Assembly: GCA_028820635.1 (NCBI GenBank)
Contig: JAPPIG010000019.1
Span: 62,001 to 126,000, forward strand
Direction of reading: 5' to 3'
Length of the DNA: 64,000 nt
Source of the DNA: Candidatus Poribacteria bacterium
GTDB lineage: Bacteria; Poribacteria; WGA-4E; WGA-3G
Part shown: one piece after another, positions 9,901-16,997 of the stretch
How the letters are laid out: each line of letters opens with the position of its first letter
Position numbering within the stretch: the stretch's first letter is position 1
Position numbers and translations under genes: made by a program
The notes under the pieces: generated by a model
Seen by the model: only the letters and a program-made list of their open reading frames with translations
Told to the model about the DNA's origin: nothing
The model's database searches: none

Positions 9901-10489
9901 ATACTTCAGGTAGTTGTCCTTCACCATCATTACTATAAACTTCCTTCATGAGTTTTGCTATCATATAACGTTTCTCTATCATCGTAGAAAAAAGTTCAAC
10001 TAATTCTTGACGGTTTCCGTAACGTTGTAGAGAATGACGAAGTTCATTGTAATGTTTATTATCAGTGTTTGTTGCTATATCACGGAGGGTGTTTTTAATG
10101 GCTTGTTGCAGCAAAAGTTTTTGGTCTATGCCTTGCAAAATACTGAAGTTGGCAGGCACACCTGCTTGAATAGGAAATTCTCGCAAGATACGTGAGCAGA
10201 ATGTGTGGATCGTTGAGATTGGTGCGGTGTACATCTGTTCAAGATGCTTTTCACGAATTTGTGTATTTTCATTATTAGCGAGTTTTTCGATGACACGCCG
10301 CTTCATTTCGGCTGCGGCTTTTTCTGTGAATGTAATAGCAACAATCTTTTGTGGTGCAGTGTTTCCACTCTGAAGGATTCTAAGATAACGTTCAACTAAT
10401 ACGGCAGTTTTTCCTGAACCCGCACCAGCAGTAACGCAGATATGGTCCTGAATATTAAGGGCATCTTGTTGACTTGGCGTAAATCTCAT
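6995..10489 (-). CDS. AddA/RecB-like UvrD-family helicase with degenerate PD-(D/E)XK nuclease domain
   Basis: 1164 residues. Superfamily 1A helicase motifs are clear: GAGSGKT at 22-28 (Walker A), DEFQDTNELQ (Walker B), GDPKQSIYGFR, and a C-terminal FYVGATRAEDRL motif. Residues about 920-1164 form a RecB/AddAB-type nuclease domain with Cys926 (SCPLRYYL) and Cys1147/1148/1150/1159 (CCSCPY..GQC), the spacing of an Fe-S-stapled nuclease. The catalytic line normally reading D..(V/I)DYK reads FDR (Asp1052) ... INFK (Asn1066, Lys1068), so one catalytic Asp is Asn. Expected role: processing double-strand breaks with an AddB/RecC partner. No such partner is in the window. Confidence 0.88.
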   Translation of the reverse strand: MRFTPSQQDALNIQDHICVTAGAGSGKTAVLVERYLRILQSGNTAPQKIVAITFTEKAAAEMKRRVIEKLANNENTQIREKHLEQMYTAPISTIHTFCSRILREFPIQAGVPANFSILQGIDQKLLLQQAIKNTLRDIATNTDNKHYNELRHSLQRYGNRQELVELFSTMIEKRYMIAKLMKEVYSNDGEGQLPEVWQKVFREKLMSETETNEFIRCLRTVLQVAKGKNVTEVNVLTTKLETLPDKNPTAPDVQNLLKEIADLITTKSGSIAKTNFLKIGVDTTGIENEIESLESAADKIKSAPLLNTEGEETDDKFLLNTTHSLLALYTRIFDEYQNNKLSQGKLDFEDLQIKTRDLLHNNEEIHQKLLERHKYYMVDEFQDTNELQHELVMLFTNNLKDVNLFIVGDPKQSIYGFRDADVRIFDKAKRKIEENDGQNIILQENFRSLRDNVGFVNCFFERLMGDGTETEYEVPYEPLTNARTAEANGTIEIILGQKDNEAANEYALIAQHIKNMVANEERVWVQGEGRDAPPQPIKYGDIAILIRYRTHLPNIEHALLSAGIPYLTTEGVGFYQRQEIYDIWNYLNFLNDPKENSTSLVGILRGPAFGISDTELYEISQQQGKNFWEKAQNNQTPTDQLTNAIATLENHMDVAHRLPVNRLILTIVNDTGMIGTLGLGRQGPQRWANYQKLLDLSRNFDSDEKKQTLADFIEFLDILITEEPREGDAPIEESSTAVQIMTIHSAKGKQFPVVILPSLDRTGKYVTEPYIDELLGIGFSPLNPDDSYTKTEPEIINLMKDRANAKDEAEKKRLFYVGATRAEDRLILSGSLYKSGDDEKPRNKLKWLYDHLAISPDQDSINLSVKLNSYPENSENSQSFQLNIPILRQLNVTKNVDQVSDKTVSVGFPEHPFRSLKPSDFKASFTIPELTNYTSCPLRYYLENVLLIPPLNKKQRDWDKTEMDAIIRRILAKIKHPSHKEELDEIIDGTLENYPELTKKSITAELKEKIGIYINNFLNSELAATAFSATESYTNHQIHADINGHIISSRFDRLFKDQTGQWHIINFKIFETQNSVYCKPEMGLYTLLFHKSYPNEPNVDITFYFMEQNKFEQMCFNSADFREITEQLQKQITSLQQGIFSKNLEHCCSCPYTDSHGQCIVKEP

Positions 10490-10522
10490 TTTTTTATGGG
10501 ATGATGGTATCGTGAAAATTCG

Positions 10523-11596
10523 CTAATCGTTTGTAGGCAGCGGAACAATTGCTTTTGGAGACATCGAGATATTAACAGTATCTCCCGGTTTCTTTGTTTC
10601 TGTGCCAGGATTATGTATAATCGCTTTGAGTTTGAGTGAATCTGCAATGCTCAATTCGTATTCTTCGACTCTGCCTAAATAGGTAACGGCACCGACTTTT
10701 GCGGTTAATTGGTTTGGGACGGAATTTTCATTGAGATGAATCGTCTCTGGACGTATGGAACAACTGACCTCCTGCCCTGGAGTGAAATCGTGATGGACGC
10801 TTTCCGTGTGAAGCACTCCGATTGGTGTTTCAATCGTGGCTTTACCATTACTTATTTCTTGAATGTTACCTGTAATGAAATTCGTTTCCCCCACAAAACT
10901 TGCAACGAAAGGATCTGCTGGATATTGATAAATTTCACGAGGTGTGCCGACTTGCACAAAGACTCCATCTTTCATAATCGCCATTCGGTCAGCCATTGAG
11001 ATTGCTTCGACTTGATCATGAGTTACATAGAGAGTCGTGATCTGTGTGCGGCTATGGATGTCTTTAATTTCATCGCGTAGATTTTGACGTAGTGCAGCGT
11101 CTAAATTACTGAGTGGTTCGTCAAGCAATAGCACGCTTGGTTCAATGACTAACGCACGCGCAAGTGCTATACGTTGTTGTTGTCCACCAGAAAGGGTGTT
11201 TACAGGACGATTCCGGTATTCAGCCATCTCAACCATTTCAAGAACGGTTGTAATTTTTTCATTGCGGGTAGATTTTTCAAGTTTGCGAAGTCTCAGGCCG
11301 TATTCAATGTTTTCACCAACAGTCATGTGTGGCCATAGCGCGTAGTTTTGAAAAACCATGCCAGTGTTACGTTGGTGTGGTGGCACGTTGTTCATTACCT
11401 CACCGTCAAATAGAAGTTCTCCAACGTCTGGACGATAGAATCCCGCGAGTACACGGAGCAACGTTGATTTACCACACCCTGATGGTCCGAGCAAAAAAAA
11501 TAACTCACCAGGGGCAATAGTCAAAGATATATCGTTGACCGCTACGGTGGTATCAAATGCTTTTGTTATTTGGTTTAATTCAACACTTATTGACAT
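10523..11596 (-). CDS. ABC transporter ATP-binding protein, MalK/UgpC/PotA type with TOBE domain
   Basis: 357 residues. Walker A GPSGCGKST, Q-loop MVFQNYALWPHMTV, signature LSGGQQQR, Walker B LLLDEPLSNLD and H-loop YVTHDQ are all intact, and the C-terminal 120 residues (CSIRPETIHL..) form the TOBE-type regulatory region of importers for sugars, glycerol phosphate, polyamines or iron. No permease or binding protein is adjacent, so the substrate is unknown. The decayed IS starts about 8 bp before its ATG, so its original ribosome-binding and promoter region has been displaced. A candidate AAAGGAG now lies beyond the IS near 12590 on the same strand. Confidence 0.9.
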   Translation of the reverse strand: MSISVELNQITKAFDTTVAVNDISLTIAPGELFFLLGPSGCGKSTLLRVLAGFYRPDVGELLFDGEVMNNVPPHQRNTGMVFQNYALWPHMTVGENIEYGLRLRKLEKSTRNEKITTVLEMVEMAEYRNRPVNTLSGGQQQRIALARALVIEPSVLLLDEPLSNLDAALRQNLRDEIKDIHSRTQITTLYVTHDQVEAISMADRMAIMKDGVFVQVGTPREIYQYPADPFVASFVGETNFITGNIQEISNGKATIETPIGVLHTESVHHDFTPGQEVSCSIRPETIHLNENSVPNQLTAKVGAVTYLGRVEEYELSIADSLKLKAIIHNPGTETKKPGDTVNISMSPKAIVPLPTND

Positions 11597-11633
11597 ATAT
11601 AGTAGACATTATAATGAATTAGTTTTTAATTTT

Positions 11634-11680
11634 GCTAACCTCTGTTATACTGACTTATTATCGGACGACAGGAGGTTAGC
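11634..11680 (+). promoter_or_regulatory. Inverted repeat masking the transposase Shine-Dalgarno
   Basis: GCTAACCTC (11634-11642) pairs perfectly with GAGGTTAGC (11672-11680). The second arm contains the GGAGG that precedes the transposase ATG at 11683. A transcript entering from outside the element would fold this stem and hide the ribosome-binding site, whereas an internal transcript starting inside the loop would not. This arrangement is known from other insertion sequences; here it is inferred from sequence alone. Confidence 0.55.
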
Positions 11681-11682
11681 TC

Positions 11683-12562
11683 ATGACCACTTTTCAAGAT
11701 CTCAAGGACAGACCTGTGCGTTTCTGTCCCTCACCGGATATACATTAGAAGAGTTTACAGAACTATTACCTCATTTTTCTTATTGTTTTTTAGAATATAT
11801 GCAAACACATACCCTTGATGGCAAACCACGCAAAAATCGGAGATATAAACCATATAAAAATAGCCGTTTTGCTTCCCAAGAAGATATGTTGCTATTTATC
11901 TTAATTTACCTGCGTGATGCTCCGAAACAAGTTCTATTGGGTGAACTCTTTGGTATGCCTCAACCCGTTGCTAATAAATGGATACATTTGCTTTTACCGA
12001 TATTGAACAAAGCATTAGCAATGCTTGAAGCGTTGCCATCTCGGGAAACAGACCCCGCACCTATGTGTGATGCGTGTGAGGTATCAACTCAAAGTCAAGA
12101 AGGTGAATATTTTTTTTTATGATGGCACGGAGCGTCTGATACAGCGTCCAAAAGACCCATCAACTCAAAGGGCGTATTATAGTGGTAAAAAGAGATGTCA
12201 TACAGTAAAAAATAATCTGATTATCAATACGACCTGCAAAGTCGTTCTATTGATACCCTCTTTTGAAGGAAGCACCTTGTATCAAGATACCGGTTTTCAG
12301 GGTTTTGTCCTTCCTGATATAAACATCATTCAACCGAAGAAAAAGCCGCGAGGTGGAGAACTTACGGATGAATAAAAAGATAGCGTCTATACGCATACGT
12401 GTTGAACATGCGATTAGTGGTGTCAAACGATACCGCATCGTGAAAGATAAACTCAGGAATTGAAAAAAAGGGTTCTGTGATTTAGTTATGGAAACCTGTT
12501 GTGGTTTACACAACTTCCGACTAAACTTCAGACCCTGGCGTTATGAAACTCCTGCTATTTAA
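11683..12562 (+). pseudogene. Broken IS5-like transposase (HTH_Tnp_4 + DDE_Tnp_4)
   Basis: The gene starts MTTFQDLKDRPV behind GGAGG, then shifts frame near 11725 into LSLTGYTLEEFTELLPHF..RDAPKQVLLGELFGMPQPVANKW, which is the N-terminal helix-turn-helix region. A second shift at the T9 run 12110-12118 leads into DGTERLIQRPKDP..YYSGKKRCHTVKN, the first catalytic Asp block. Then DTGFQGF and PKKKPRGGELTDE follow, with the segment between shorter than in relatives. A third shift near 12370 gives IRVEHAISGVKRYRI, and an in-frame TGA interrupts before KKGFCDLVMETCCGLHN. With at least three frameshifts, a stop and an internal deletion it cannot make a full transposase. Confidence 0.85.
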
Positions 12563-12576
12563 ATCATTATAATGTC

Positions 12577-12890
12577 TATTTATCTGTCTCCTTTATTATG
12601 GCAATACTGCACATTGAGGTGCGATAATACCAGCAACGTATAAGAAGTTTTGAATAAATTCGACTCTGTTGTTGTGGGAATCCATCAAACCCAGAGAAAT
12701 TGGACATTTTTAATCATAGCAAAGATGTTAAATAAAATCAACATCACTTTTTGTGTGGCAGATTCGTTCAGTTGTCCGATTTCTCTCAAAATTAGACAAG
12801 TCGCCTTCCGCCAAATGCCATACGTACCTTTTGCATTGATTTAAGGTTGCGCCTACAGAAAGAGATTCATTATTCAGAAAAGCAGTTGAT
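12577..12890. other. Intergenic stretch of about 310 bp
   Basis: Right flank of the IS remnant up to the leftward gene 12891..13475. On the minus strand it holds AAAGGAG at about 12590, possibly the displaced ribosome-binding site of the ABC ATPase gene 10523..11596. An open frame at 12650-12844 lacks a ribosome-binding site and recognisable sequence. No hairpin-plus-T terminator stood out. Confidence 0.4.
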
Positions 12891-13475
12891 TTACCAACGC
12901 ATTGCTGCTTCACGGTATAACTGAATCTGTTCCATATTGCGTGGCACAGCAATTTGGAAAGATTTTCGCTTCCGATTCAAATCTTTTAACACAATTGGCG
13001 CGCGAAGCATGTTGGTCAATGTTACAATGCCTGACTCGAAATAAGCCCACATCCGTTGCTCTGTATAAGGATTGAGAGTGTATGCAGAATTGAGGTTTTC
13101 AGATTGCCCAACGATTTCTGAAAACGAGTCATAGTTCGGATAGGTGAGTTCAATGGTTTTGTCATATCCTTCTAAAAAGAGTTGATCGGGTGGTGGTTTT
13201 GGGGAGTAGCCACTTAATTTACATCTGCAAAACTGGATTGGTGCGCCTGATTTGTTGATCATAAGGAGCGAGACCACAATTGCTAACCGGTTATTATCGT
13301 CACGGTTGATAAACCAAGTATCCTCTTTTATTAACTCTACTGTTAAACCGGGAATTTGCCGCCATCTATGGTAAACAACCGCCAATATAATAACACATCC
13401 CAGCCCAAGGATTACCCAATGTCCTGTTGGCGTTGTGAGGAAATTTAGGAGTTGTTTGAAAGTCTGTTGTAACAC
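12891..13475 (-). CDS. Membrane-anchored protein of unknown function
   Basis: 194 residues. One strong transmembrane segment near the N-terminus (HWVILGLGCVIILAVVYHRW, about 19-38) is followed by a soluble domain of about 150 residues with beta-rich stretches (LTVELIKEDTWFIN, RLAIVVSLLMINKSG). I do not recognise the family. The start overlaps the end of tsaC by 31 bp on the same strand, so translation is likely coupled and the gene is the last of a tsaD-tsaC-unknown operon. Whether it functions in tRNA modification is unknown; the overlap may only reflect compact packing. Confidence 0.7.
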   Translation of the reverse strand: MLQQTFKQLLNFLTTPTGHWVILGLGCVIILAVVYHRWRQIPGLTVELIKEDTWFINRDDNNRLAIVVSLLMINKSGAPIQFCRCKLSGYSPKPPPDQLFLEGYDKTIELTYPNYDSFSEIVGQSENLNSAYTLNPYTEQRMWAYFESGIVTLTNMLRAPIVLKDLNRKRKSFQIAVPRNMEQIQLYREAAMRW

Positions 13476-14089
13476 ATCAACTCCTTAGCAAGGATTTCGG
13501 AGGAAATAACACCCTCTCGGCGAACCTGTGGGGGTGATACGGATATATCGTACACCGTTGAAGGAATCGGCCCCGGTGTTTGTCCATCATCTACAATGAA
13601 ATCTATTTTTGATGACAATTCCTGACCAAATTCTTGGGGAGAGGTTGCTGCGGGTTGCCCTGAAAGATTTGCACTGGTTATCGCAAGAGGCCCTCCAAAT
13701 TCCTGAAGTATCTCTAATAGTAATGGTTGATTTGGAATGCGTAATCCAACGGTTGTGCCGCCTGCCGTTAGCTGCGGGAGCAGATTTTTTGACTGGATAA
13801 TGATTGTTAGTCCGCCAGGCCAAAACTTGTCTGTGAGATGAAAAAAGAACCCTGGTAAGTTTTGTGCAACTTTCTCTACATCTTCAACTGTACCAAGAAC
13901 TAAAGGTATCGGTTTTTCTTCGGGTCTCCCTTTTAACGTGTATAGTTTTTGCACTGCATCCGCATTAAATGGGTCAGCTCCCAAGCCGTATACCGTATCG
14001 GTAGGAATGGCAATAATACCACCTAATTTTAGACAATCTACAGCTGCCTTTATACGAAAATCAGATTCCAAGGGTATTACTCCATTCAT
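13445..14089 (-). CDS. tsaC: L-threonylcarbamoyladenylate synthase (Sua5/YrdC/TsaC)
   Basis: 214 residues, a Sua5/YrdC domain without the extra C-terminal Sua5 domain. Typical lines are visible: GGIIAIPTDTVYGLGADP, KLYTLKGRPEEKPIPLVLG (Lys/Arg-rich ATP and threonine site), PGGLTIIIQ and LAITSANLSGQPAA. It makes threonylcarbamoyl-AMP from Thr, bicarbonate and ATP, the first step of t6A37 tRNA modification in the cytoplasm. Its ATG overlaps the stop of tsaD by 4 bp, so the two enzymes of the pathway are translationally coupled. Partners TsaB and TsaE are not in the window. Confidence 0.93.
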   Translation of the reverse strand: MNGVIPLESDFRIKAAVDCLKLGGIIAIPTDTVYGLGADPFNADAVQKLYTLKGRPEEKPIPLVLGTVEDVEKVAQNLPGFFFHLTDKFWPGGLTIIIQSKNLLPQLTAGGTTVGLRIPNQPLLLEILQEFGGPLAITSANLSGQPAATSPQEFGQELSSKIDFIVDDGQTPGPIPSTVYDISVSPPQVRREGVISSEILAKELMCYNRLSNNS

Positions 14090-15108
14090 ACATCAACAAT
14101 TGAACCGTTTGCTGCAGCATTAAGGGAAAGCCCATCTCTTAGACCCTGTTGATATTTTTCGTAAGCAATTCCAGCAATCATCGCGCCATTATCTGTACAT
14201 AGATTAATTGGTGGATAGTAGACCTTTGCCCCGATTTCCTCAGCAGCATCTTTGAGAGAAGCACGGAGTTGACTGTTTGCTGCGACACCACCGGTCAAGG
14301 TTATAGTACGCGCATTAGTGGTTTTTGCAGCATGAACGGTTTTTGCTACAAGCACTTCAACGACTGCTGCTTGAAAACTGGCAGCAATGTTTTCAATGCT
14401 AATTTCTCCGTTCGCCATTGTTCCCGCACGTTCCGCTTTCTCTACAAAATATCGCACGGACGTTTTGATCCCGCTAAAACTGAATTGATAATCCCCACTA
14501 CGGAGCATAGGACGCGGGAAGTCTATCGCTGTAGGATTACCTTTTTGTGCCAGTTCGTCAATAATTCTACCGCCAGGGAAACCGAGTCCGAGATATTTTG
14601 CTACCTTGTCGTAAACTTCACCCGCTGCATCGTCCTGTGTTGTTCCTAATACTTTATATTCCCATCCTTCATGCACTTCCACGAGCAACGTGTGTCCTCC
14701 AGAGACTGTGAGGCAGATATGCGGAAAAGTTAAAGTTTCATGCACCATGTAGTTGGCGTAGATGTGTCCTTCAATATGGTTGATGCCGAGTAAGGGTAAA
14801 TTATGGCAGTAAGCGAGGCTTTTTGCTGCTGCCACACCAACAAGCAATGCTCCGATTAAACCAGGGCGATTCGTCACAGCGATAGCATCTAAATCATCAA
14901 ATGTGGCCTCTGCTTCAACCAACGATTTTTTGACAATATAGTTGATTGCTTCAATGTGTTTACGTGATGCCAACTCTGGCACAACGCCACCATATTCTTG
15001 ATGTGCTTTTATCTGTGAGGCAACCACGTTTGATAGAACTTCACGTCCATCAACAATAACAGCTGCAGCTGTTTCATCACAAGATGTATCAATTCCAAGT
15101 ATTTTCAC
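14086..15108 (-). CDS. tsaD: tRNA N6-adenosine threonylcarbamoyltransferase (TsaD/Kae1)
   Basis: 340 residues, the normal length. Key motifs: GIDTSCDETAAAVI at 5-18, metal-binding HIEGH at 111-115, SGGHTLL, and GGVAANSQLRASL near the C-terminus followed by CTDNGAMIAGIA. The enzyme transfers the threonylcarbamoyl group to A37 of ANN-decoding tRNAs. It overlaps tsaC, which supplies its substrate. Two identical palindromic 19-bp units lie 21-58 bp before its ATG and may be an operator or hairpin leader. Confidence 0.95.
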   Translation of the reverse strand: MKILGIDTSCDETAAAVIVDGREVLSNVVASQIKAHQEYGGVVPELASRKHIEAINYIVKKSLVEAEATFDDLDAIAVTNRPGLIGALLVGVAAAKSLAYCHNLPLLGINHIEGHIYANYMVHETLTFPHICLTVSGGHTLLVEVHEGWEYKVLGTTQDDAAGEVYDKVAKYLGLGFPGGRIIDELAQKGNPTAIDFPRPMLRSGDYQFSFSGIKTSVRYFVEKAERAGTMANGEISIENIAASFQAAVVEVLVAKTVHAAKTTNARTITLTGGVAANSQLRASLKDAAEEIGAKVYYPPINLCTDNGAMIAGIAYEKYQQGLRDGLSLNAAANGSIVDV

Positions 15109-15128
15109 AAGTTAAATTCACTTACAAT

Positions 15129-15166
15129 TAATGAGAATTCTCATACTTAATGAGAATTCTCATACT
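15129..15166 (-). promoter_or_regulatory. Tandem 19-bp repeat of a palindrome before tsaD
   Basis: TAATGAGAATTCTCATACT occurs twice back to back, perfectly, and each copy contains the 14-bp palindrome ATGAGAATTCTCAT (15131-15144 and 15150-15163). The pair lies between the BCCT transporter stop and the tsaD start. Two perfect operator-like sites 19 bp apart fit a dimeric regulator binding twice; alternatively each could fold as a small hairpin. The binding protein is unknown; it slightly resembles metal-regulator boxes. Confidence 0.45.
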
Positions 15167-15209
15167 GGTTTTGTACCGTTATTGAACTAAATTGATGCTA
15201 ATAATCTCA

Positions 15210-16928
15210 TTAATTTCCATCTCCACTTTGGGTTTCACGCCTTTCTTTTATAAGCCCAACCAAGACACACGCTCCCATACCTAACAGCACAATTGCAAAG
15301 GGGAAACCTGTCGCAAGGGAGGCAGCTTGTAAAGCCTTTAACCCTCCTCCAAGGAGTAACGCGATTGCGACTAATCCCTCAGCAGTACACCAGAACACAC
15401 GTTGTGGTATTGGCGCGTCAACCCTACCGCCAGCCGCTATGATGTCAATGATTAGAGAGCCAGAATCTGACGAGGTAACGAAAAAGATAATTGTCAGTAA
15501 CATGGCAACGGAACCAAGCAGTAGTGTAAAAGGTAGTTCATCAAACATTTTGAAGAGGGCTATTGGATATTCATAAGTCTCAACTTTTTCGGTTACGCCG
15601 GTGTAGCCATCGGCGAGGAATTGGTGGATGGCAGTGCCGCCAAAGGCACCAAACCAGATTAAACATAACAGCGTTGGTAGAAGAAGTACGAAGATTACGA
15701 ACTCACGAACTGTGCGTCCCTTTGATATGCGGGCGATGAACGTGCCGATGAATGGTGCCCAAGCAATCCACCATGCCCAATAGAACGTCGTCCAATCGTG
15801 AAAAAAGCCGGTATCCTCACGCCCAACCCAGTTGCTGAGCGGCACTATTTTCATGATATAGGTCCCAAGTCCAGCGAACATGCTTTGAAAAATATAACGC
15901 GTTGGACCAAGCACAAAAATAGTTAACAGTAAAATGAACGCAAGAATTATGTTGAATTGGCTGAGACGTTTAATACCGACGTTAATACCTGTCATCACTG
16001 AAATCAATGCTATTGCAGTAATCCCAACGATCAGCAAGACCATGGTGAGAGAGCTAGCCGGAATCCCATACAGATAGTCAAGTCCAGAGGTTACCTGTTG
16101 TACCCCTAAACCGAGTGAGGTAGCAAGTCCAAAAATCCCAGCAAATATAGCAACCGTATCAATAATGTGTCCTGTCCATCCCCATATTCTATCACCAAAT
16201 ATAGGGTAAAATGCGGATCGTATGAGGAGTGGAAGCCCGCGGTTATATGCGTAAAACGCGAGGGCGAGTCCGACAACACCGTAGATCGCCCACCCTTGTA
16301 AACCCCAGTGAAAAACTGTTGTTGCTATACTCAAGGAAGCCGCCGTTTTAACTTTGGGATCCGCGATGTTGGGAACATCTTTAACACTGTAATCTGCCGC
16401 TGGATCATAAGCAGGATCGTCGGTGGCAGGGATATCTTTAGCATTGTAAATTGCCTTTGCTTCATAAACCGTTTCTGTCCCGAGCGGCGAATATTCAACA
16501 ACACCACTATCCCCCTGAAAATAGGTAATCGGCTCCGACACGCCAAAGAAGAGAAGCCCAATTCCTACGCCTGCGGCAAAAAGCATGGCAAGCCATGTTA
16601 GATAAGAGTATTCGGGTTTTGCATCTGCTCCACCGAGACGTACCTTGCCGAGTGGCGAGATTGCCACAGCCAGGCAAAAAAGAAACACGAGATTGGCAGT
16701 GATCATGAACAGCCAATCAAGGTTGGTCGTCAGCCAAACTCGGACATCTCCAAAGAGTTTAGTCGCTTGTTCTTGAAAGATAAGTGAGCCAACGATAAAA
16801 ATAATAATAGTGATACTGGAGATCACGAATACAGGTGTTAAATAAATATCTAAACCGAATAGTTTCTTGTACCTACCTTCATCAATTTGGTGTGGCATCT
16901 GTTGGGGTTGTTTTCCTTCTTCGTTCAT
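15210..16928 (-). CDS. BCCT-family transporter (betaine/carnitine/choline type)
   Basis: 572 residues with about 12 membrane segments. Family markers include LFAAGVGIGLLFFGVSEP, FHWGLQGWAIYG, IFAGIFGLATSLGLGVQQV, the conserved block WWIAWAPFIGTFIARISKGR, and TSSDSGSLIIDIIAAGG. These secondary transporters import or exchange quaternary amines across the inner membrane, driven by Na+ or H+ gradients. A loop of about 55 residues (YEAKAIYNAKDIPATDD.. to ..KVKTAAS) between helices 3 and 4 looks longer than usual. A good AAAAGGAG precedes the ATG. It follows the porin 16998..18275 in the same direction, suggesting a joint uptake route across both membranes. Confidence 0.92.
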   Translation of the reverse strand: MNEEGKQPQQMPHQIDEGRYKKLFGLDIYLTPVFVISSITIIIFIVGSLIFQEQATKLFGDVRVWLTTNLDWLFMITANLVFLFCLAVAISPLGKVRLGGADAKPEYSYLTWLAMLFAAGVGIGLLFFGVSEPITYFQGDSGVVEYSPLGTETVYEAKAIYNAKDIPATDDPAYDPAADYSVKDVPNIADPKVKTAASLSIATTVFHWGLQGWAIYGVVGLALAFYAYNRGLPLLIRSAFYPIFGDRIWGWTGHIIDTVAIFAGIFGLATSLGLGVQQVTSGLDYLYGIPASSLTMVLLIVGITAIALISVMTGINVGIKRLSQFNIILAFILLLTIFVLGPTRYIFQSMFAGLGTYIMKIVPLSNWVGREDTGFFHDWTTFYWAWWIAWAPFIGTFIARISKGRTVREFVIFVLLLPTLLCLIWFGAFGGTAIHQFLADGYTGVTEKVETYEYPIALFKMFDELPFTLLLGSVAMLLTIIFFVTSSDSGSLIIDIIAAGGRVDAPIPQRVFWCTAEGLVAIALLLGGGLKALQAASLATGFPFAIVLLGMGACVLVGLIKERRETQSGDGN

Positions 16929-16950
16929 TTCAATATTCTCCTTTTAGAGA

Positions 16951-16979
16951 GGTGGACGCGCTAACAAAACGCGTCCGCC
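16951..16979 (-). promoter_or_regulatory. Stable intercistronic hairpin between porin and BCCT genes
   Basis: GGTGGACGCG (16951-16960) and CGCGTCCGCC (16970-16979) pair over 10 positions around a 9-base loop, with one G-T or mismatch position. In the minus-strand transcript the stem lies after the porin stop and before the BCCT ribosome-binding site, without a following T run. It may protect the porin 3' end or partly terminate, giving more porin than transporter. Confidence 0.5.
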
Positions 16980-16997
16980 TTAGGATGACGTAACTGA

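Larger units (their letters stand above)
11605..12576. mobile_element. Decayed IS5-like element (DDE_Tnp_4-type transposase)
   Basis: Terminal inverted repeats GACATTATAATGA (11605-11617) and TCATTATAATGTC (12564-12576) are flanked on both sides by TA, consistent with a 2-bp TA target duplication, giving a 972-bp element. Each end contains the palindrome CATTATAATG, which includes a TATAAT box in both directions. It carries one rightward transposase gene broken by several frameshifts. It sits directly before the start codon of the leftward ABC ATPase gene. Family assignment rests on the transposase motifs. Confidence 0.85.

Noticed and set aside
12650..12844. 64-residue rightward open frame after the IS remnant
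   Set aside because: No Shine-Dalgarno, no recognisable domain, and it lies in a gap next to decayed mobile DNA.
15129..15166. Fur box before tsaD
   Set aside because: The palindrome is shorter and lacks the GATAAT-type core; only the palindromic tandem is certain.
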